Shown here piece after piece: positions 1-9,068 of a stretch of 64,000 nt of DNA. The notes under the pieces are model-generated. The model searched no databases, was not told the DNA's origin, and saw only the letters and a program-made list of their open reading frames with translations. Each line of letters begins with the position of its first letter. Within the stretch, counting starts at the first letter, position 1. The DNA comes from Rickettsiales bacterium (lineage in GTDB: Bacteria; Pseudomonadota; Alphaproteobacteria; Rickettsiales; JAJNBL01). A program made the position numbers and the translations under genes. The stretch is from positions 124,001 through 188,000 of the forward strand of contig JAJNBL010000002.1 of the NCBI GenBank assembly GCA_021156175.1, read 5' to 3'.

Positions 1-773
1 GAGACTTTCTTGACTGTATCCGCCGATTGCCGCAGGAGAATTTTCCCCACCTCCGTGGAACCCGTAAAGCTCAATTTCCGCACCTTTGGGCTCGCGGTCA
101 GCACGCCCCCAATTGTCTCAGCTTTGCCGGTAATCACATTAAACACACCGGCCGGAATTCCCGCTTCTTCCGCCAATTTCGCCAACGCCAAGGCGGAATA
201 TGGGGTTTTGCTATCGGGCTTGGATATAACCGTACAACCCGCCGCCAGTGCTGCTGCTACCTTGCGGGTAATCATCGCACTCGGGAAATTCCAGGGGGTA
301 ATCGTCGCCACGACTCCCACCGGCTGCTTTATAACCGTAATCCGTTGGTTCGCTTTGGGTGCGGGAATCGTCGTACCATAGGTACGCTTCGCCTCTTCCG
401 AAAACCATTCCACAAAGGCCGCCGCATAGGCAATTTCGCTCTTCGCTTCAGCAAGCGGCTTGCCCTGCTCTAAGGTCATAATCGCCGCCAAGGCATCGGT
501 ATGTTCGGTAATGAGGTCAAACCAAGTGCGTAAGAAGTGGGAGCGCTGTTTCCCGGTCAAGGCTGCCCACGTCGGCAAAGCTTTCTCAGCCGCATCAATC
601 GCACGGACAGTATCCTCACGTGTCACGGACGGAACATTCCCAATCCCCTCTCCCGTTGCGGGATTATGGACTGTCAGGGTGGCCCTATCGGATGCACCTA
701 TCCACTTCCCCCCGATATAACACAGCGAGGGAGCCAATGCGGAAAAATCATGCTTTTGAGTAAATAGCTTCAT
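1..773 (-). CDS. gabD: Succinate-semialdehyde dehydrogenase (partial, N-terminal part)
   Basis: The reading frame begins at an ATG at 771-773 and runs off the left edge, so only about the first 257 residues are seen. The protein belongs to the NAD(P)-dependent aldehyde dehydrogenase superfamily, which here would oxidise succinate semialdehyde to succinate in the cytosol. Motifs visible are the TPWNFP segment of the cofactor site, the SKPDSKTP loop (most family members have KPAxxTP, so the D is slightly unusual) and the FTGSTEVGK turn that contacts the nicotinamide ribose. The catalytic Glu and Cys lie beyond the window. The short spacing of the N-terminal motifs matches GabD more than betaine or acetaldehyde dehydrogenases, but the substrate is inferred. 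A degenerate palindromic element lies just upstream. Confidence 0.85.
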   Translation of the reverse strand, partial: MKLFTQKHDFSALAPSLCYIGGKWIGASDRATLTVHNPATGEGIGNVPSVTREDTVRAIDAAEKALPTWAALTGKQRSHFLRTWFDLITEHTDALAAIMTLEQGKPLAEAKSEIAYAAAFVEWFSEEAKRTYGTTIPAPKANQRITVIKQPVGVVATITPWNFPSAMITRKVAAALAAGCTVISKPDSKTPYSALALAKLAEEAGIPAGVFNVITGKAETIGGVLTASPKVRKLSFTGSTEVGKILLRQSADTVKKV

Positions 774-835
774 GACGCTACTATGGCACAGTTATCGTAT
801 CGCAACAAGCGGTACCCTATGAGAAAAAATCATAG

Positions 836-958
836 AGATTCAACATGATGGAGCAAAAATCCTGTATTTTTAAGAACCGTACTGCAGCGTATGTAAAAGT
901 ACGTGAAGCACGGAAGCGTAAAAATGCAGATTTGCAGCCCATCAGGGGAATGTCTAGT
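836..958. repeat. Palindromic intergenic element, copy 1 (degenerate)
   Basis: This copy matches the family core: a TTTTTAAGAACCG-like left shoulder, a central CGTATGTAAAAGTACGTG hairpin and a GATTTGCAGCCCATC right shoulder. The outer arms are more decayed than in other copies. It ends over the TAG stop (954-956) of the NlpD-like gene. Confidence 0.65.
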
Positions 959-2456
959 TCAATGCACCATACTGCGAATTACTATCGGTGAGGTACTGCT
1001 CAGGATCCAAGGCTTTCTTGCCCTTACGGATACCAAAATGCAGCTGTGCGGTATCTATATTTCCGGTATTGCCAATATGCCCGATTAAGGTACCGCGACG
1101 AAGTTGGTCGCCTTTTTTCACCATCATATCCGCCAGATGCGCATAGGCGGACATATAGCCTTGGTCGTGTTTCACCACCAAAAGATTCCCATAGCCTCGC
1201 AACTCATTGCCAGCATAAACCACCGTACCATCCGCTGCCGCGCGCACAGGAGAGCCATACGGCGCTTTGATATTGATCCCATCATTATGCAACCCGCCTT
1301 CTTTCGGGCCAAAGCGAGAAATCACTTTCCCGTTGGTTGGCCAAATAAAACCATACTGGCTTGGCGTAAAGAGCCGCGCCGTGTTTGGATCCGGCACAAG
1401 CTCGCTAGCAATGCGGCTTTCCTTAATATCCGGCCGTAGAACTGGCGTAGGAATTTTTGCCACTTGCGTTACCGGTGCAGGCGCCGTTTCCGCCGTATTC
1501 AGGACCACAGGAACCGCCTCTTCCGATGTACCCTCAACCGCCAATGCGGTATCAAGTTCCGCCGGTTTTTCTGGGCCAATGAAGGTTGGGGCAACCAAAT
1601 CCGCTTTTTCTCTCATCATTTCATTCGATGCCACCTCATTCGACACAGGAGCCGTTGGGAGCACACCTACCAGCACCTCACGTAAAATCGGTGTTGGGAT
1701 AACTTTCGGCTCAGCGCTTGCCGTATCTTCTGGCATAGGCCCAACCAATTCATCCATATTTTTTGCTTCTTCCACCGTCTCTTCTATAGGCTTTTTTACG
1801 GGAAACACAGGTACAAGACGGTGTGGCGGGATGGTAGCATGCGCTTCAGACAAGACGTTTGCATGTTCTTCTTTTTTTGAAACAGGCGCCGGAAGCGCCA
1901 AAGTTTCCTCAGCATTTTGCGCTAACTCCCGGGAAACGGGGACAGGAACCGTGTGCAGTGCCTCCTCAGGCGCAGTGCTCGCTATTGCCGTAACAGGTAC
2001 TGCAGGCAGCGGTGTACGAATCTCTTCCTTGGTGACGGGAATAGACGTGTTGCTTAAAAGCTCCGCCTCTTTTTGCGTGGAAGCTGCGGTAGCTACAGGC
2101 GAGGCAGAAGTTGCCGCTAAAGCTTCTTTACGAAGCTCGAGTTTGGGTTTTTCAACAGGAGCTGCAATTGAAGTGCTAACGGGCGCAAAAATCGCCGCAA
2201 CTTCGGGCAAACGGAGCACTTTCCCGGCGGGCAGAACATCGCTTTTAAGCCCATTAAGCGCCTTAATTTTATCGACGGTCGTGTTATAATCGCGGGCAAT
2301 GCGGTGGAGCGTCTGACCCGGTTGGACAAGCAGCTTCACTTCCGCATGCGCATCGGCAGAAATAATTGAAAAACTTAGGCAAACCGGCACTATCCATGCT
2401 CTGATGGATGTGGATAATAGTGACGGTATACGAGGATACATGCGTAGCGTTCCCAA
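954..2456 (-). CDS. nlpD: NlpD-like LysM/M23 murein hydrolase activator
   Basis: This is a 500-residue envelope protein with a hydrophobic export signal in the first 38 residues. A LysM peptidoglycan-binding domain follows at about 39-85 (VQPGQTLHRIARDYN, VLPAGKVLRLP). Next comes a spacer of about 280 residues rich in Pro, Val, Ala and Glu, and then an M23/LytM domain at about 370-490. The M23 active site is degenerate. The usual HxxxD reads HNDGIN, with Asn in place of the metal-binding Asp, and the usual HLHF reads QLHF. E. coli NlpD and EnvC have comparable losses and activate amidases rather than cut peptidoglycan, so the same role at division is inferred. The linker is long for NlpD. It is not beside surE, pcm or rpoS as in enterobacteria. 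Confidence 0.8.
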   Translation of the reverse strand: MGTLRMYPRIPSLLSTSIRAWIVPVCLSFSIISADAHAEVKLLVQPGQTLHRIARDYNTTVDKIKALNGLKSDVLPAGKVLRLPEVAAIFAPVSTSIAAPVEKPKLELRKEALAATSASPVATAASTQKEAELLSNTSIPVTKEEIRTPLPAVPVTAIASTAPEEALHTVPVPVSRELAQNAEETLALPAPVSKKEEHANVLSEAHATIPPHRLVPVFPVKKPIEETVEEAKNMDELVGPMPEDTASAEPKVIPTPILREVLVGVLPTAPVSNEVASNEMMREKADLVAPTFIGPEKPAELDTALAVEGTSEEAVPVVLNTAETAPAPVTQVAKIPTPVLRPDIKESRIASELVPDPNTARLFTPSQYGFIWPTNGKVISRFGPKEGGLHNDGINIKAPYGSPVRAAADGTVVYAGNELRGYGNLLVVKHDQGYMSAYAHLADMMVKKGDQLRRGTLIGHIGNTGNIDTAQLHFGIRKGKKALDPEQYLTDSNSQYGALN

Positions 2457-2531
2457 CTCAAAGACTTATACGACAGAGAGTAAAACAAAGTAAGATTCTT
2501 GGCAAGGCAAACCTGCATTTTAACACGTTGT

Positions 2532-2867
2532 TTATGCAGAAGGCAGCTGCTTAAATCCATCCTCAATATGCTCTGGATCGGGATAAGGAAATTGCTTTAC
2601 CTTCTTCACCGATGCCGTTGGAGGTCCATAATAACAGGCCTTAACGATCTCCATCACATCTTCTTCTAACCCCACCAATACGGTCTCTACCGACCCATTT
2701 GTACGGTTCCTGACCCATCCATTGATTTTTAGCTGTTGGGCACGATTGGTAAGCCAATTCCGGAACCCTACGCTCTGAACCTTCCCTTCGATGAGTAACC
2801 GCATAGCCACAACCGTGCGCTTCTTGCGCCGTGCGCCGCCTAATGTTCCTTCGAAGTCAAAATACAT
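2532..2867 (-). CDS. acyP: Acylphosphatase
   Basis: A small acylphosphatase that hydrolyses carboxyl-phosphate bonds. The fold signature is present: EGKVQSVGFRNW holds the catalytic Arg, and KINGWVRNRTNGSVE holds the catalytic Asn. One residue of the phosphate loop (GxVQGVxFR) is Ser instead of Gly. The start is uncertain. The open frame extends upstream to 3005 through a palindromic repeat, but the family needs only about 90 residues. The ATG at 2867 has GGGGA just upstream and gives 111 residues; the ATG at 2804 gives a bare 90-residue domain. It follows pccA on the same strand, separated by the repeat, which may be incidental or may place it in the pcc transcript. Confidence 0.8.
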   Translation of the reverse strand: MYFDFEGTLGGARRKKRTVVAMRLLIEGKVQSVGFRNWLTNRAQQLKINGWVRNRTNGSVETVLVGLEEDVMEIVKACYYGPPTASVKKVKQFPYPDPEHIEDGFKQLPSA

Positions 2868-2897
2868 AAATCCCCAGTATATCGATACTTTCTGAGA

Positions 2898-3022
2898 AAA
2901 TTGCGCTAGCGCGTTAGCGAAAACACTCGGTTGCGAGAATCGCAGCGAAATGTACCTTAAACGTACATGAGCAGCGGAAGCGAAACAAGCTAGTGTTTGG
3001 AGCAAGCGATAGTAGCAATTTA
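2898..3022. repeat. Palindromic intergenic element, copy 2
   Basis: A 125-bp imperfect inverted repeat with outer arms AAATTGCGCTAGCGCG and GCGATAGTAGCAATTT and a central ATGTACCTTAAACGTACATG hairpin. Its right end contains the TAA stop (3020-3022) of pccA. Read on the minus strand it has no stop in the acyP frame, so it extends that frame by about 35 codons. Confidence 0.85.
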
Positions 3023-5038
3023 GGAAGCTTCGGCAAGAGGGAGGGGTTCAAATGCCATCAATTGCTGCCCCACATTCACATTATCCCCTTCCTGCACAAG
3101 CAAAGCACTTACCAGCACATCGTGCTCGGCATAGATAATATTTTCCATCTTCATGGCCTCTAGGATAAGCAGCGGCTGCCCGCGCTTCACCTGGTGACCC
3201 TTTTGCACTTTGAGTGCCACAATTTTACCCGAAATTGGGGCATTAAGCGAAGCGGCATCATCAGCGTATTCTTTGGCTGGCATGAATTTCTCAAGTTCAG
3301 CCACGCGCGGTGAGCGGACGGTTGCCTTCACACGACGTCCGCCATAGCCCAACCACATTCCACCGGGGCAATATTCCACATGGACGCTAAACGGTTCACC
3401 GTCCAACGTTCCTTGGAGCAGACGGTTCCCGAGTACCCATGCCGTACGGATCGAAAGCCGCTCACCCTCAAACGTGATATCATGCCCATTGGCTGCTTCG
3501 CGGGTGTAAACCGGGAAGCGTTCATTATCAAGCGAGACCACCCAACGTGTCCCGATTTGACGCTCACGTCCACGTGCCTGGCCCGATATTCCGGCAGCAC
3601 GCTTAGCATCGGTGAGGTAAATATGCAATGCGGTCGAGAGGAAAATACGGCTATGCAAGGTCGTCAATTCCGCGCCTGAGAATCCGTCCGGATACTCGTC
3701 TGCAATGAAGTTGGTGGAGATATCGCCTGAACCAAAACGCGGATGGGAAATCAAAGCTTCGAGGAAGCTTAAATTGTGGGAAATTCCGCGGATGACATAG
3801 CTCCCCAGCACCGACTGCATCTGGCTGATCGCTTCTTTCCGATTTTGCCCGTAAGTAATCAGTTTCGCGATCATCGGGTCATAGAACATGCTGACTTCAC
3901 AGCCCTCATACACACCGCTATCGACCCGCACTGTTTTCGATGCTTGCGGCTCTTTATATTCGGTAATCCGGCCACTCGATGGCAAGAACCCGCGCACCGG
4001 ATCTTCCGCATAAATCCGGGATTCAATCGCCCAACCTTCTAAGGTGATATCGGCTTGCGTGAAGCTCAGTTTCTCACCCGCAGCGATACGGATCATCTGC
4101 TCCACGATATCAATACCAGTCACAAATTCCGTAACGCAATGCTCCACCTGAAGGCGGGTATTCATCTCGAGGAAATAGAAGTTTTTCTTCGTATCCACGA
4201 TAAATTCCACCGTACCAGCAGAGTAATACCCCACCTTCTTGGCCAAAGAAACCACCTGTTTATACATCTGTTTGCGGGTTTTATCGTCGATAAAGACGCT
4301 TGGCGCTTCTTCGATCACCTTCTGGTGATGGCGCTGGATCGAGCATTCGCGCTCACCCAAACAAACGATATTCCCATACTTATCCGCAATGACCTGGATC
4401 TCGATATGGCGTGGGTTTTCGATATATTTTTCGATAAAGATTCGGGCATCTTTAAAGCTGTTACGCGCCTCGTTCGTCGCAGAGCTGAAGGCTTGTTCAA
4501 CTGCCTTCTCATCATAGACTACTCGCATCCCCTTACCACCACCGCCGGCAGCGGCTTTAATCATCACAGGGAAGCCGATTTTCTTGGCAATTTTGGTTGC
4601 TTCTTTGGCGTCTTTGATCACCCCCATATAGCCAGGAACGGTATTTACTCCGGCTTTCTCAGCGAGTTTCTTCGCCTCAATCTTGTCACCCATGGCCTTA
4701 ATCGCATGAGGCGACGGGCCAATCAGGACAATACCTTCTTTCTCTAAAGCCTCAGCAAATGCACGGTTTTCGGATAAAAATCCGTAACCCGGATGCACCG
4801 CTTCCGCACCAGTTTTCCGGATGGCATCCAAGATATTATCAATATTCAGATAGCTCTGGTTTGTAGGCGATGGCCCCACAAACACGGCCTCATCGGCTTC
4901 TTTCACATGAAGCGCGTTAGCATCCGCTTCCGAATAGATCGCCACACCGCGTGCGCCCATTTTCCTGACAGATCGCATAATCCGGCAGGCAATTTCCCCA
5001 CGGTTTGCAACCAGAATTTTTCTGAACTTCTTAGACAT
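3020..5038 (-). CDS. pccA: Propionyl-CoA carboxylase alpha subunit (biotin carboxylase + BCCP)
   Basis: A 672-residue biotin-dependent subunit that carboxylates biotin with ATP and bicarbonate for transfer to propionyl-CoA by PccB. This feeds the methylmalonyl-CoA route. The N-terminal biotin carboxylase domain begins KILVANRGEIACRI, carries the ATP-grasp glycine loop AAAGGGGKGMR at about 160-175, and has the EMNTRLQVEH catalytic segment near 295. A linker (BT) region follows. The C-terminal biotinyl domain carries the EAMKMEN biotinylation site about 45 residues from the end. Length and domain order match PccA rather than the shorter AccC. pccB lies upstream on the same strand with a gap of about 55 bp, so the two are likely one operon. 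Methylcrotonyl- or acetyl-CoA specificity cannot be excluded by eye. Confidence 0.9.
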   Translation of the reverse strand: MSKKFRKILVANRGEIACRIMRSVRKMGARGVAIYSEADANALHVKEADEAVFVGPSPTNQSYLNIDNILDAIRKTGAEAVHPGYGFLSENRAFAEALEKEGIVLIGPSPHAIKAMGDKIEAKKLAEKAGVNTVPGYMGVIKDAKEATKIAKKIGFPVMIKAAAGGGGKGMRVVYDEKAVEQAFSSATNEARNSFKDARIFIEKYIENPRHIEIQVIADKYGNIVCLGERECSIQRHHQKVIEEAPSVFIDDKTRKQMYKQVVSLAKKVGYYSAGTVEFIVDTKKNFYFLEMNTRLQVEHCVTEFVTGIDIVEQMIRIAAGEKLSFTQADITLEGWAIESRIYAEDPVRGFLPSSGRITEYKEPQASKTVRVDSGVYEGCEVSMFYDPMIAKLITYGQNRKEAISQMQSVLGSYVIRGISHNLSFLEALISHPRFGSGDISTNFIADEYPDGFSGAELTTLHSRIFLSTALHIYLTDAKRAAGISGQARGRERQIGTRWVVSLDNERFPVYTREAANGHDITFEGERLSIRTAWVLGNRLLQGTLDGEPFSVHVEYCPGGMWLGYGGRRVKATVRSPRVAELEKFMPAKEYADDAASLNAPISGKIVALKVQKGHQVKRGQPLLILEAMKMENIIYAEHDVLVSALLVQEGDNVNVGQQLMAFEPLPLAEAS

Positions 5039-5093
5039 AGATACCTTTATTTAGGTTAAAACCAGAACCTACTATTTTGCAGCTAGGCATGGA

Positions 5094-6764
5094 TTATAAT
5101 GGTAGATTGTCGTGTTTCTTCCACGGACGCGTCACCTGCTTCTTATCGAGCAAGGAAAGCGCACGGCACAAACGGAACCGGGTATTTTGCGGACGGATCA
5201 CATCGTCAATAAACCCACGGGAAGCCGCCGCAAATGGGCTTGCAAACTTCTCGCGGTATTCATCGGTCAGCGCCTTTAATTTCTCCGGATCATTCGCATG
5301 CTCACGGAACAGGATTTTCGCTGCCCCTTCAGAGCCCATCACGGCGATTTCGGCATTCGCCCAGGCATAGTTCATATCGCCTTGCAAATGCTTCGAATTC
5401 ATCACGATATACGCACCACCATAGGCTTTACGGGTAATCACGGTAATTTTTGGCACGGTCGCTTCCGCATAGGCATAAAGCAGCTTCGCACCGTGTTTAA
5501 TGATACCGCTTTGTTCCTGGTCCATACCGGGCAAGAAGCCTGGCACATCCACAAGACTTACGATCGGGATATTAAACGCGTCACAGAATCGGATAAACCG
5601 CGCACCTTTCCGAGATGCTGCGATATCCAAACATCCCGCCAAATGCATTGGCTGGTTGGCAACAAACCCTACCGTCCGGCCTTCCATACGGCCAAATCCA
5701 ACGAGGATATTTTTGGCATAATCCGGCTGTATCTCGAAGAAATCCCCTTCATCGACAATCCGAAGAAGCAATTCCTTCATGTCATATGGCTTATTCGGAT
5801 TTTCAGGCACCAGTGTATTAAGCGAGAAATCCAGGCGATCCGCTGGATCCGAACCAGGCCGTACAGGCGCTGCTTCACGGTTAGAAGACGGCAGGAAGTT
5901 GATCAACCTCCGAGCCTCTAAGAGCAGATCGACATCGTTATTAAACGCCAAGTCCGCCACACCCGTTTTCTTGGTATGCGTTCCCGCACCACCCAGCTCT
6001 TCTTGGGTTACGTCTTCATGGGTCACGGTTTTGACGACATCCGGCCCCGTTACGAACATATAGGACGTGCCCTTAACCATGAAGGTAAAGTCAGTCAGTG
6101 CTGGCGAATACACCGCACCACCGGCACATGGGCCCATGATAAGGGAAATCTGAGGAACCACACCGGATGCAATTACGTTGCGCTGGAAAATTTCCCCGTA
6201 ACCACCAAGGGAATCAACCCCTTCTTGAATCCGCGCACCGCCGGAATCATTCATCCCGATAATTGGCGCACCAACTTTGATCGCCATATCTTGAATCTGG
6301 CAGATTTTGCGCGCATGCGCTTCACCAAGCGATCCACCCAGTACCGTGAAATCCTGGCTATATACAAACACAAGGCGGCCATTGACCGTCCCTTGCCCAG
6401 TAACCACACCATCGCTTGGGAACTTATTGTTCTCCATACCGAAATCGGTGGAGCGATGCTCGACGAACATGCCGTATTCTTCAAAAGAGCCCGGGTCCAG
6501 GAACACTTCGATCCGTTCGCGTGCGGTCAGTTTTCCGCTCGCATGCTGTTTATCAATGCGCTTCTGCCCACCCCCCAGCCGCGCTTCCTTGCGTGTCCGC
6601 TCGAGTTTGGCAACCACATCGGGAGTAATAGAGAGCTTACTCGGAGGAATAACCGGAAGAGTGGAGCTTTCCACGTCCTTCTTCGGTGCTTCTTTTCCTT
6701 TGGATTTTTTCTGATTTTTGTCTTTCTTCATCGGAGTCTTCCTCTGTAAGGTGTCGATGGTCAT
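5094..6764 (-). CDS. pccB: Propionyl-CoA carboxylase beta subunit (carboxyltransferase)
   Basis: This is the carboxyltransferase partner of PccA and belongs to the acyl-CoA carboxylase beta family. The crotonase-fold halves are visible through [14 protein letters not shown], the [23 protein letters not shown] acyl-CoA/oxyanion region, [17 protein letters not shown], and the C-terminal [14 protein letters not shown] and [15 protein letters not shown] motifs. The first is normal for PccB. The N-terminus has a Lys-rich stretch of about 35 residues not needed for the fold. The ATG at 6764 gives 556 residues. A second ATG eleven codons in has a good AGGAAG site seven bases upstream, so translation may start there. 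A palindromic element sits 37 bp upstream of the longer start. PHA genes further upstream fit a shared role in propionyl-CoA and storage metabolism. Confidence 0.9.
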   Translation of the reverse strand: MTIDTLQRKTPMKKDKNQKKSKGKEAPKKDVESSTLPVIPPSKLSITPDVVAKLERTRKEARLGGGQKRIDKQHASGKLTARERIEVFLDPGSFEEYGMFVEHRSTDFGMENNKFPSDGVVTGQGTVNGRLVFVYSQDFTVLGGSLGEAHARKICQIQDMAIKVGAPIIGMNDSGGARIQEGVDSLGGYGEIFQRNVIASGVVPQISLIMGPCAGGAVYSPALTDFTFMVKGTSYMFVTGPDVVKTVTHEDVTQEELGGAGTHTKKTGVADLAFNNDVDLLLEARRLINFLPSSNREAAPVRPGSDPADRLDFSLNTLVPENPNKPYDMKELLLRIVDEGDFFEIQPDYAKNILVGFGRMEGRTVGFVANQPMHLAGCLDIAASRKGARFIRFCDAFNIPIVSLVDVPGFLPGMDQEQSGIIKHGAKLLYAYAEATVPKITVITRKAYGGAYIVMNSKHLQGDMNYAWANAEIAVMGSEGAAKILFREHANDPEKLKALTDEYREKFASPFAAASRGFIDDVIRPQNTRFRLCRALSLLDKKQVTRPWKKHDNLPL

Positions 6765-6800
6765 GTATAACTCCCAATTCGTAAAGCGAAGGGGTACTTC

Positions 6801-6923
6801 TAAAATTCGCTTTGGTGAGGTTTATGTGGCAGGTTTTCGGAGTACAGAAACGCAACGTACTCAAACGTACGTGCGGATTCGAACACCGAAGCCTCTCGCA
6901 GAAATTTATCCAAAGTAGAATTT
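6801..6923. repeat. Palindromic intergenic element, copy 3
   Basis: Outer arms TAAAATTCGCTTTGG and CCAAAGTAGAATTT bracket a central ACGTACTCAAACGTACGTG hairpin. It lies between phaC and pccB, about 120 bp after the phaC stop, so it is the one full copy that does not abut a stop codon. The remaining sequence between it and phaC shows nothing recognisable. Confidence 0.8.
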
Positions 6924-7044
6924 GGCAAGTACCTCGAGGGGTACAATTACCAGATTTTGTAGTAACTAGGCAACAAAAAGAACTTCATCTTGATAACCGA
7001 CTGTATATTTTCCATTATCCTGCGTCTTCTAATCGTAAAGACAT

Positions 7045-8058
7045 TTACGACCGCAACCAGATCGCGAGCGGCTGCCATAACTCCTGCTTCGCCGCCCTGC
7101 CCGCGACCATCCGCACATGCCCTGTTTTAGGCGTCAATGTATCCACCAACGGCAGCGCATCGACGAGCGGCACGCTGCTTTCTTTCGGCACAATTCGATC
7201 ATAGGCTGGCATCACCACAAAGGAGGGTACGGTCACTCGTCCAGGATCAATCGTGACTCTCCCCACCTTCCACTTCCCTCGCGCCAACGTATTATGATGC
7301 ACCCAATCGATAATACAGCTCCGCGCAACCGCAGAAGTGAGTGGCATCCCGTCATTCGCCCATTGCTCAATTGCCACCTGCAAGGTGATCTCCTCCGAGC
7401 CCTGATCATCCAATGCGGCAAATTGGATATATTTCTCATGAATGCTAAAAGGCTGCGTATAGTAGAATAGGAGCTGCACCCATTCCGGCGCGCATGTCGG
7501 TACGCTTTCCAAAATACCGCCCAATGTCGCAAGCGTCTTATCATCCACCGCGATCCGGCGATACGATGGGACATGGAAATCCCAGGGTGTTGCAAGCAGC
7601 GCTATGCGTGAGACAAGATCCGGCCGCAGTTGCGCCACCGCCAATGCTAGAATTCCGCCCATGCAATATCCCGTCAGCGCAATCGGTTTGCCACCTTGCA
7701 ACGCCACGACATGCTCTAACGCCCGAATAAGACGAGCGATAAAATCCTCTAGCGTAAATCCTTTCTCACTCCCTCCTGGCATACCCCAATCCAGGAGATA
7801 CGGAGTAAACCCGCATCCCGCAAGATAGCGCATGAAGCTCCATTCCTCGGATAAATCGAGTATGTAAGATTTATTGATAAGCGATGGCACACAAAATACG
7901 GCGTCCATTTTTGAGGAGGGATTCCCATATACGGAATAATCAAAAAGGCTTGACCCCCCTTCCTCCCAAACTGCTTTCGGGGTATCGCACACACGGCGAT
8001 ACGGATGCTGCTCATACGCCGCAATACCCTTAAAGAGCGTGGAGATACGATCCGTCAT
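7045..8058 (-). CDS. phaC: Polyhydroxyalkanoate synthase, class III-like PhaC
   Basis: An alpha/beta-hydrolase that polymerises hydroxyacyl-CoA into PHA granules. Counting from the ATG at 8058 (337 residues), the lipase-like box GYCMGG places the nucleophile at Cys132, with Asp287 in AYDRIVP and His314 in GHVRMV completing the triad. The length is close to class III PhaC, which works with a PhaE subunit. The open frame reaches back to 8283, but that would overlap the upstream PhaE-like gene by about 190 bases. A start near 8058, or the GTG at 8061 nine bases after AGGG, leaves the two genes about 34 bases apart, which I prefer. It likely forms an operon with the upstream gene and is opposed by divergent phaR. 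Confidence 0.8.
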   Translation of the reverse strand: MTDRISTLFKGIAAYEQHPYRRVCDTPKAVWEEGGSSLFDYSVYGNPSSKMDAVFCVPSLINKSYILDLSEEWSFMRYLAGCGFTPYLLDWGMPGGSEKGFTLEDFIARLIRALEHVVALQGGKPIALTGYCMGGILALAVAQLRPDLVSRIALLATPWDFHVPSYRRIAVDDKTLATLGGILESVPTCAPEWVQLLFYYTQPFSIHEKYIQFAALDDQGSEEITLQVAIEQWANDGMPLTSAVARSCIIDWVHHNTLARGKWKVGRVTIDPGRVTVPSFVVMPAYDRIVPKESSVPLVDALPLVDTLTPKTGHVRMVAGRAAKQELWQPLAIWLRS

Positions 8059-8092
8059 CACCCCATAAAGCCCTTCGGAGGTGGGGAAGTCG

Positions 8093-8464
8093 TTAGGCGG
8101 TCTTCTTTTTGCGTTTGGATGGCTTTCGAGGAGAGGGTTCGAGAAAAGCGGATTCAAGCCGCTGGATGCGAGATTCCAACTCTGCAATGCGAAGAATGAG
8201 CTCATCCCTTCCATCGCCATCATGTGCTGGACGAGCAGCGGCGGCACGTGAGGAAGAGGAGGCTTTGGTGACGTCTTTGTCATGGGAAGGCTTCGATTGG
8301 AATTGATCAGAGAACTCAGCGTAATGTGCGGCGTAACGCTGCTGCATCGTTTGGAACAGATCCGTCATTTTCGCAGTCACTTCCGGATTTTTCACAAAAC
8401 CGGCGCTCTGCTCTTGCCAGAATTTCAGCCACTCTCGCGTGGTTTTCTCCATCGTATCATCCAC
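8093..8464 (-). CDS. PhaE-like / phasin-like PHA synthase-associated protein
   Basis: A 123-residue protein with an amphipathic N-terminal part (TREWLKFWQEQ, FQTMQQRYAAHYAEF), a Ser/Ala-rich linker and a C-terminal helix with heptad-like pattern (LILRIAELESRIQRLES) ending in a basic tail. That layout, and its place directly before a class III-sized phaC, suggest the PhaE-type partner subunit or a small phasin. No diagnostic residue proves it. The start is chosen at GTG 8464 because a strong AAGGAGG lies ten bases upstream. The frame continues to an ATG at 8539 without a ribosome site, and an internal ATG at 8452 is the alternative. It is shorter than characterised PhaE proteins. Confidence 0.55.
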   Translation of the reverse strand: MDDTMEKTTREWLKFWQEQSAGFVKNPEVTAKMTDLFQTMQQRYAAHYAEFSDQFQSKPSHDKDVTKASSSSRAAAARPAHDGDGRDELILRIAELESRIQRLESAFLEPSPRKPSKRKKKTA

Positions 8465-8570
8465 TTGGGCACATCCTCCTTGCCTTGAAAGTTTTTTTGA
8501 GTACACTGCTATATAATCAGAGTTACTTCTCGGTTGCAATGAAAACTCCGTTTCTCAAAAAGGTGAAGAT

Positions 8571-9059
8571 ATGGCGCATAAGCAAACTGAGATCGTCATC
8601 ATCAAAAAATATCCCAACCGGCGGCTCTACAACACCCAAACCAGCTCCTATATCACACTCGATGATTTGCGCGAGATGATCCGCCGCGAAGAAGAGTTTG
8701 AGGTTCAGGACGCCAAAACCGGAAAGAATCTCACCCACAGCGTGCTCGCCCAGATTATTTTCGACCAGGAATCTAAGGGATCAAGCTTACTCCCCACCAC
8801 TTTCCTACTGCAGCTTGTTCGCTTTTATGACGACAACGTGCAATCGCTATTGCCTAACTACCTTGAAACCACGATGCAGTATTTTATCCATAACCAAGAG
8901 CAACTGCAAAAATTTACAAAAACTCCATTTCAAACACCTTTTCCTTCCCCATTGCAGGGCGTTCCTGGGTTTGACAAAGTGCTAGAGGGAATTGCAAAGC
9001 AAAATATGGCGCTGTTTGAACAGACCATGGAGATGTTCGCTCCCAAGACAAAGAAATAA
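8571..9059 (+). CDS. phaR: PHA synthesis repressor PhaR
   Basis: A 162-residue regulator. PhaR binds PHA and DNA and represses phasin and synthase genes until polymer accumulates. The N-terminal PHB/PHA accumulation DNA-binding domain is clear (IIKKYPNRRLYNT, SSYITLDDLREMI, FEVQDAKTGKNLT), followed by a conserved LLQLVRFYDDN segment and a C-terminal region rich in Phe, Pro and Gln. An AAGGTGAAG ribosome site lies just before the ATG. It is divergent from the PhaE-like/PhaC pair with about 105 bp between, a natural place for autoregulation, although I see no clear TGC-rich operator there. Confidence 0.93.
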   Translation: MAHKQTEIVIIKKYPNRRLYNTQTSSYITLDDLREMIRREEEFEVQDAKTGKNLTHSVLAQIIFDQESKGSSLLPTTFLLQLVRFYDDNVQSLLPNYLETTMQYFIHNQEQLQKFTKTPFQTPFPSPLQGVPGFDKVLEGIAKQNMALFEQTMEMFAPKTKK

Positions 9060-9068
9060 GCTTACGCA

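Noticed and set aside
1267-2289. A 340-codon plus-strand frame opposite nlpD
   Set aside because: Low-complexity Ser/Thr/Ala composition produced by the Pro/Glu/Ala-rich linker of NlpD; it has no ribosome site or recognisable domain.
8058-8283. N-terminal extension of PhaC to the ATG at 8283
   Set aside because: It would overlap the upstream gene by about 190 bases, and the extension has no PhaC-like sequence.
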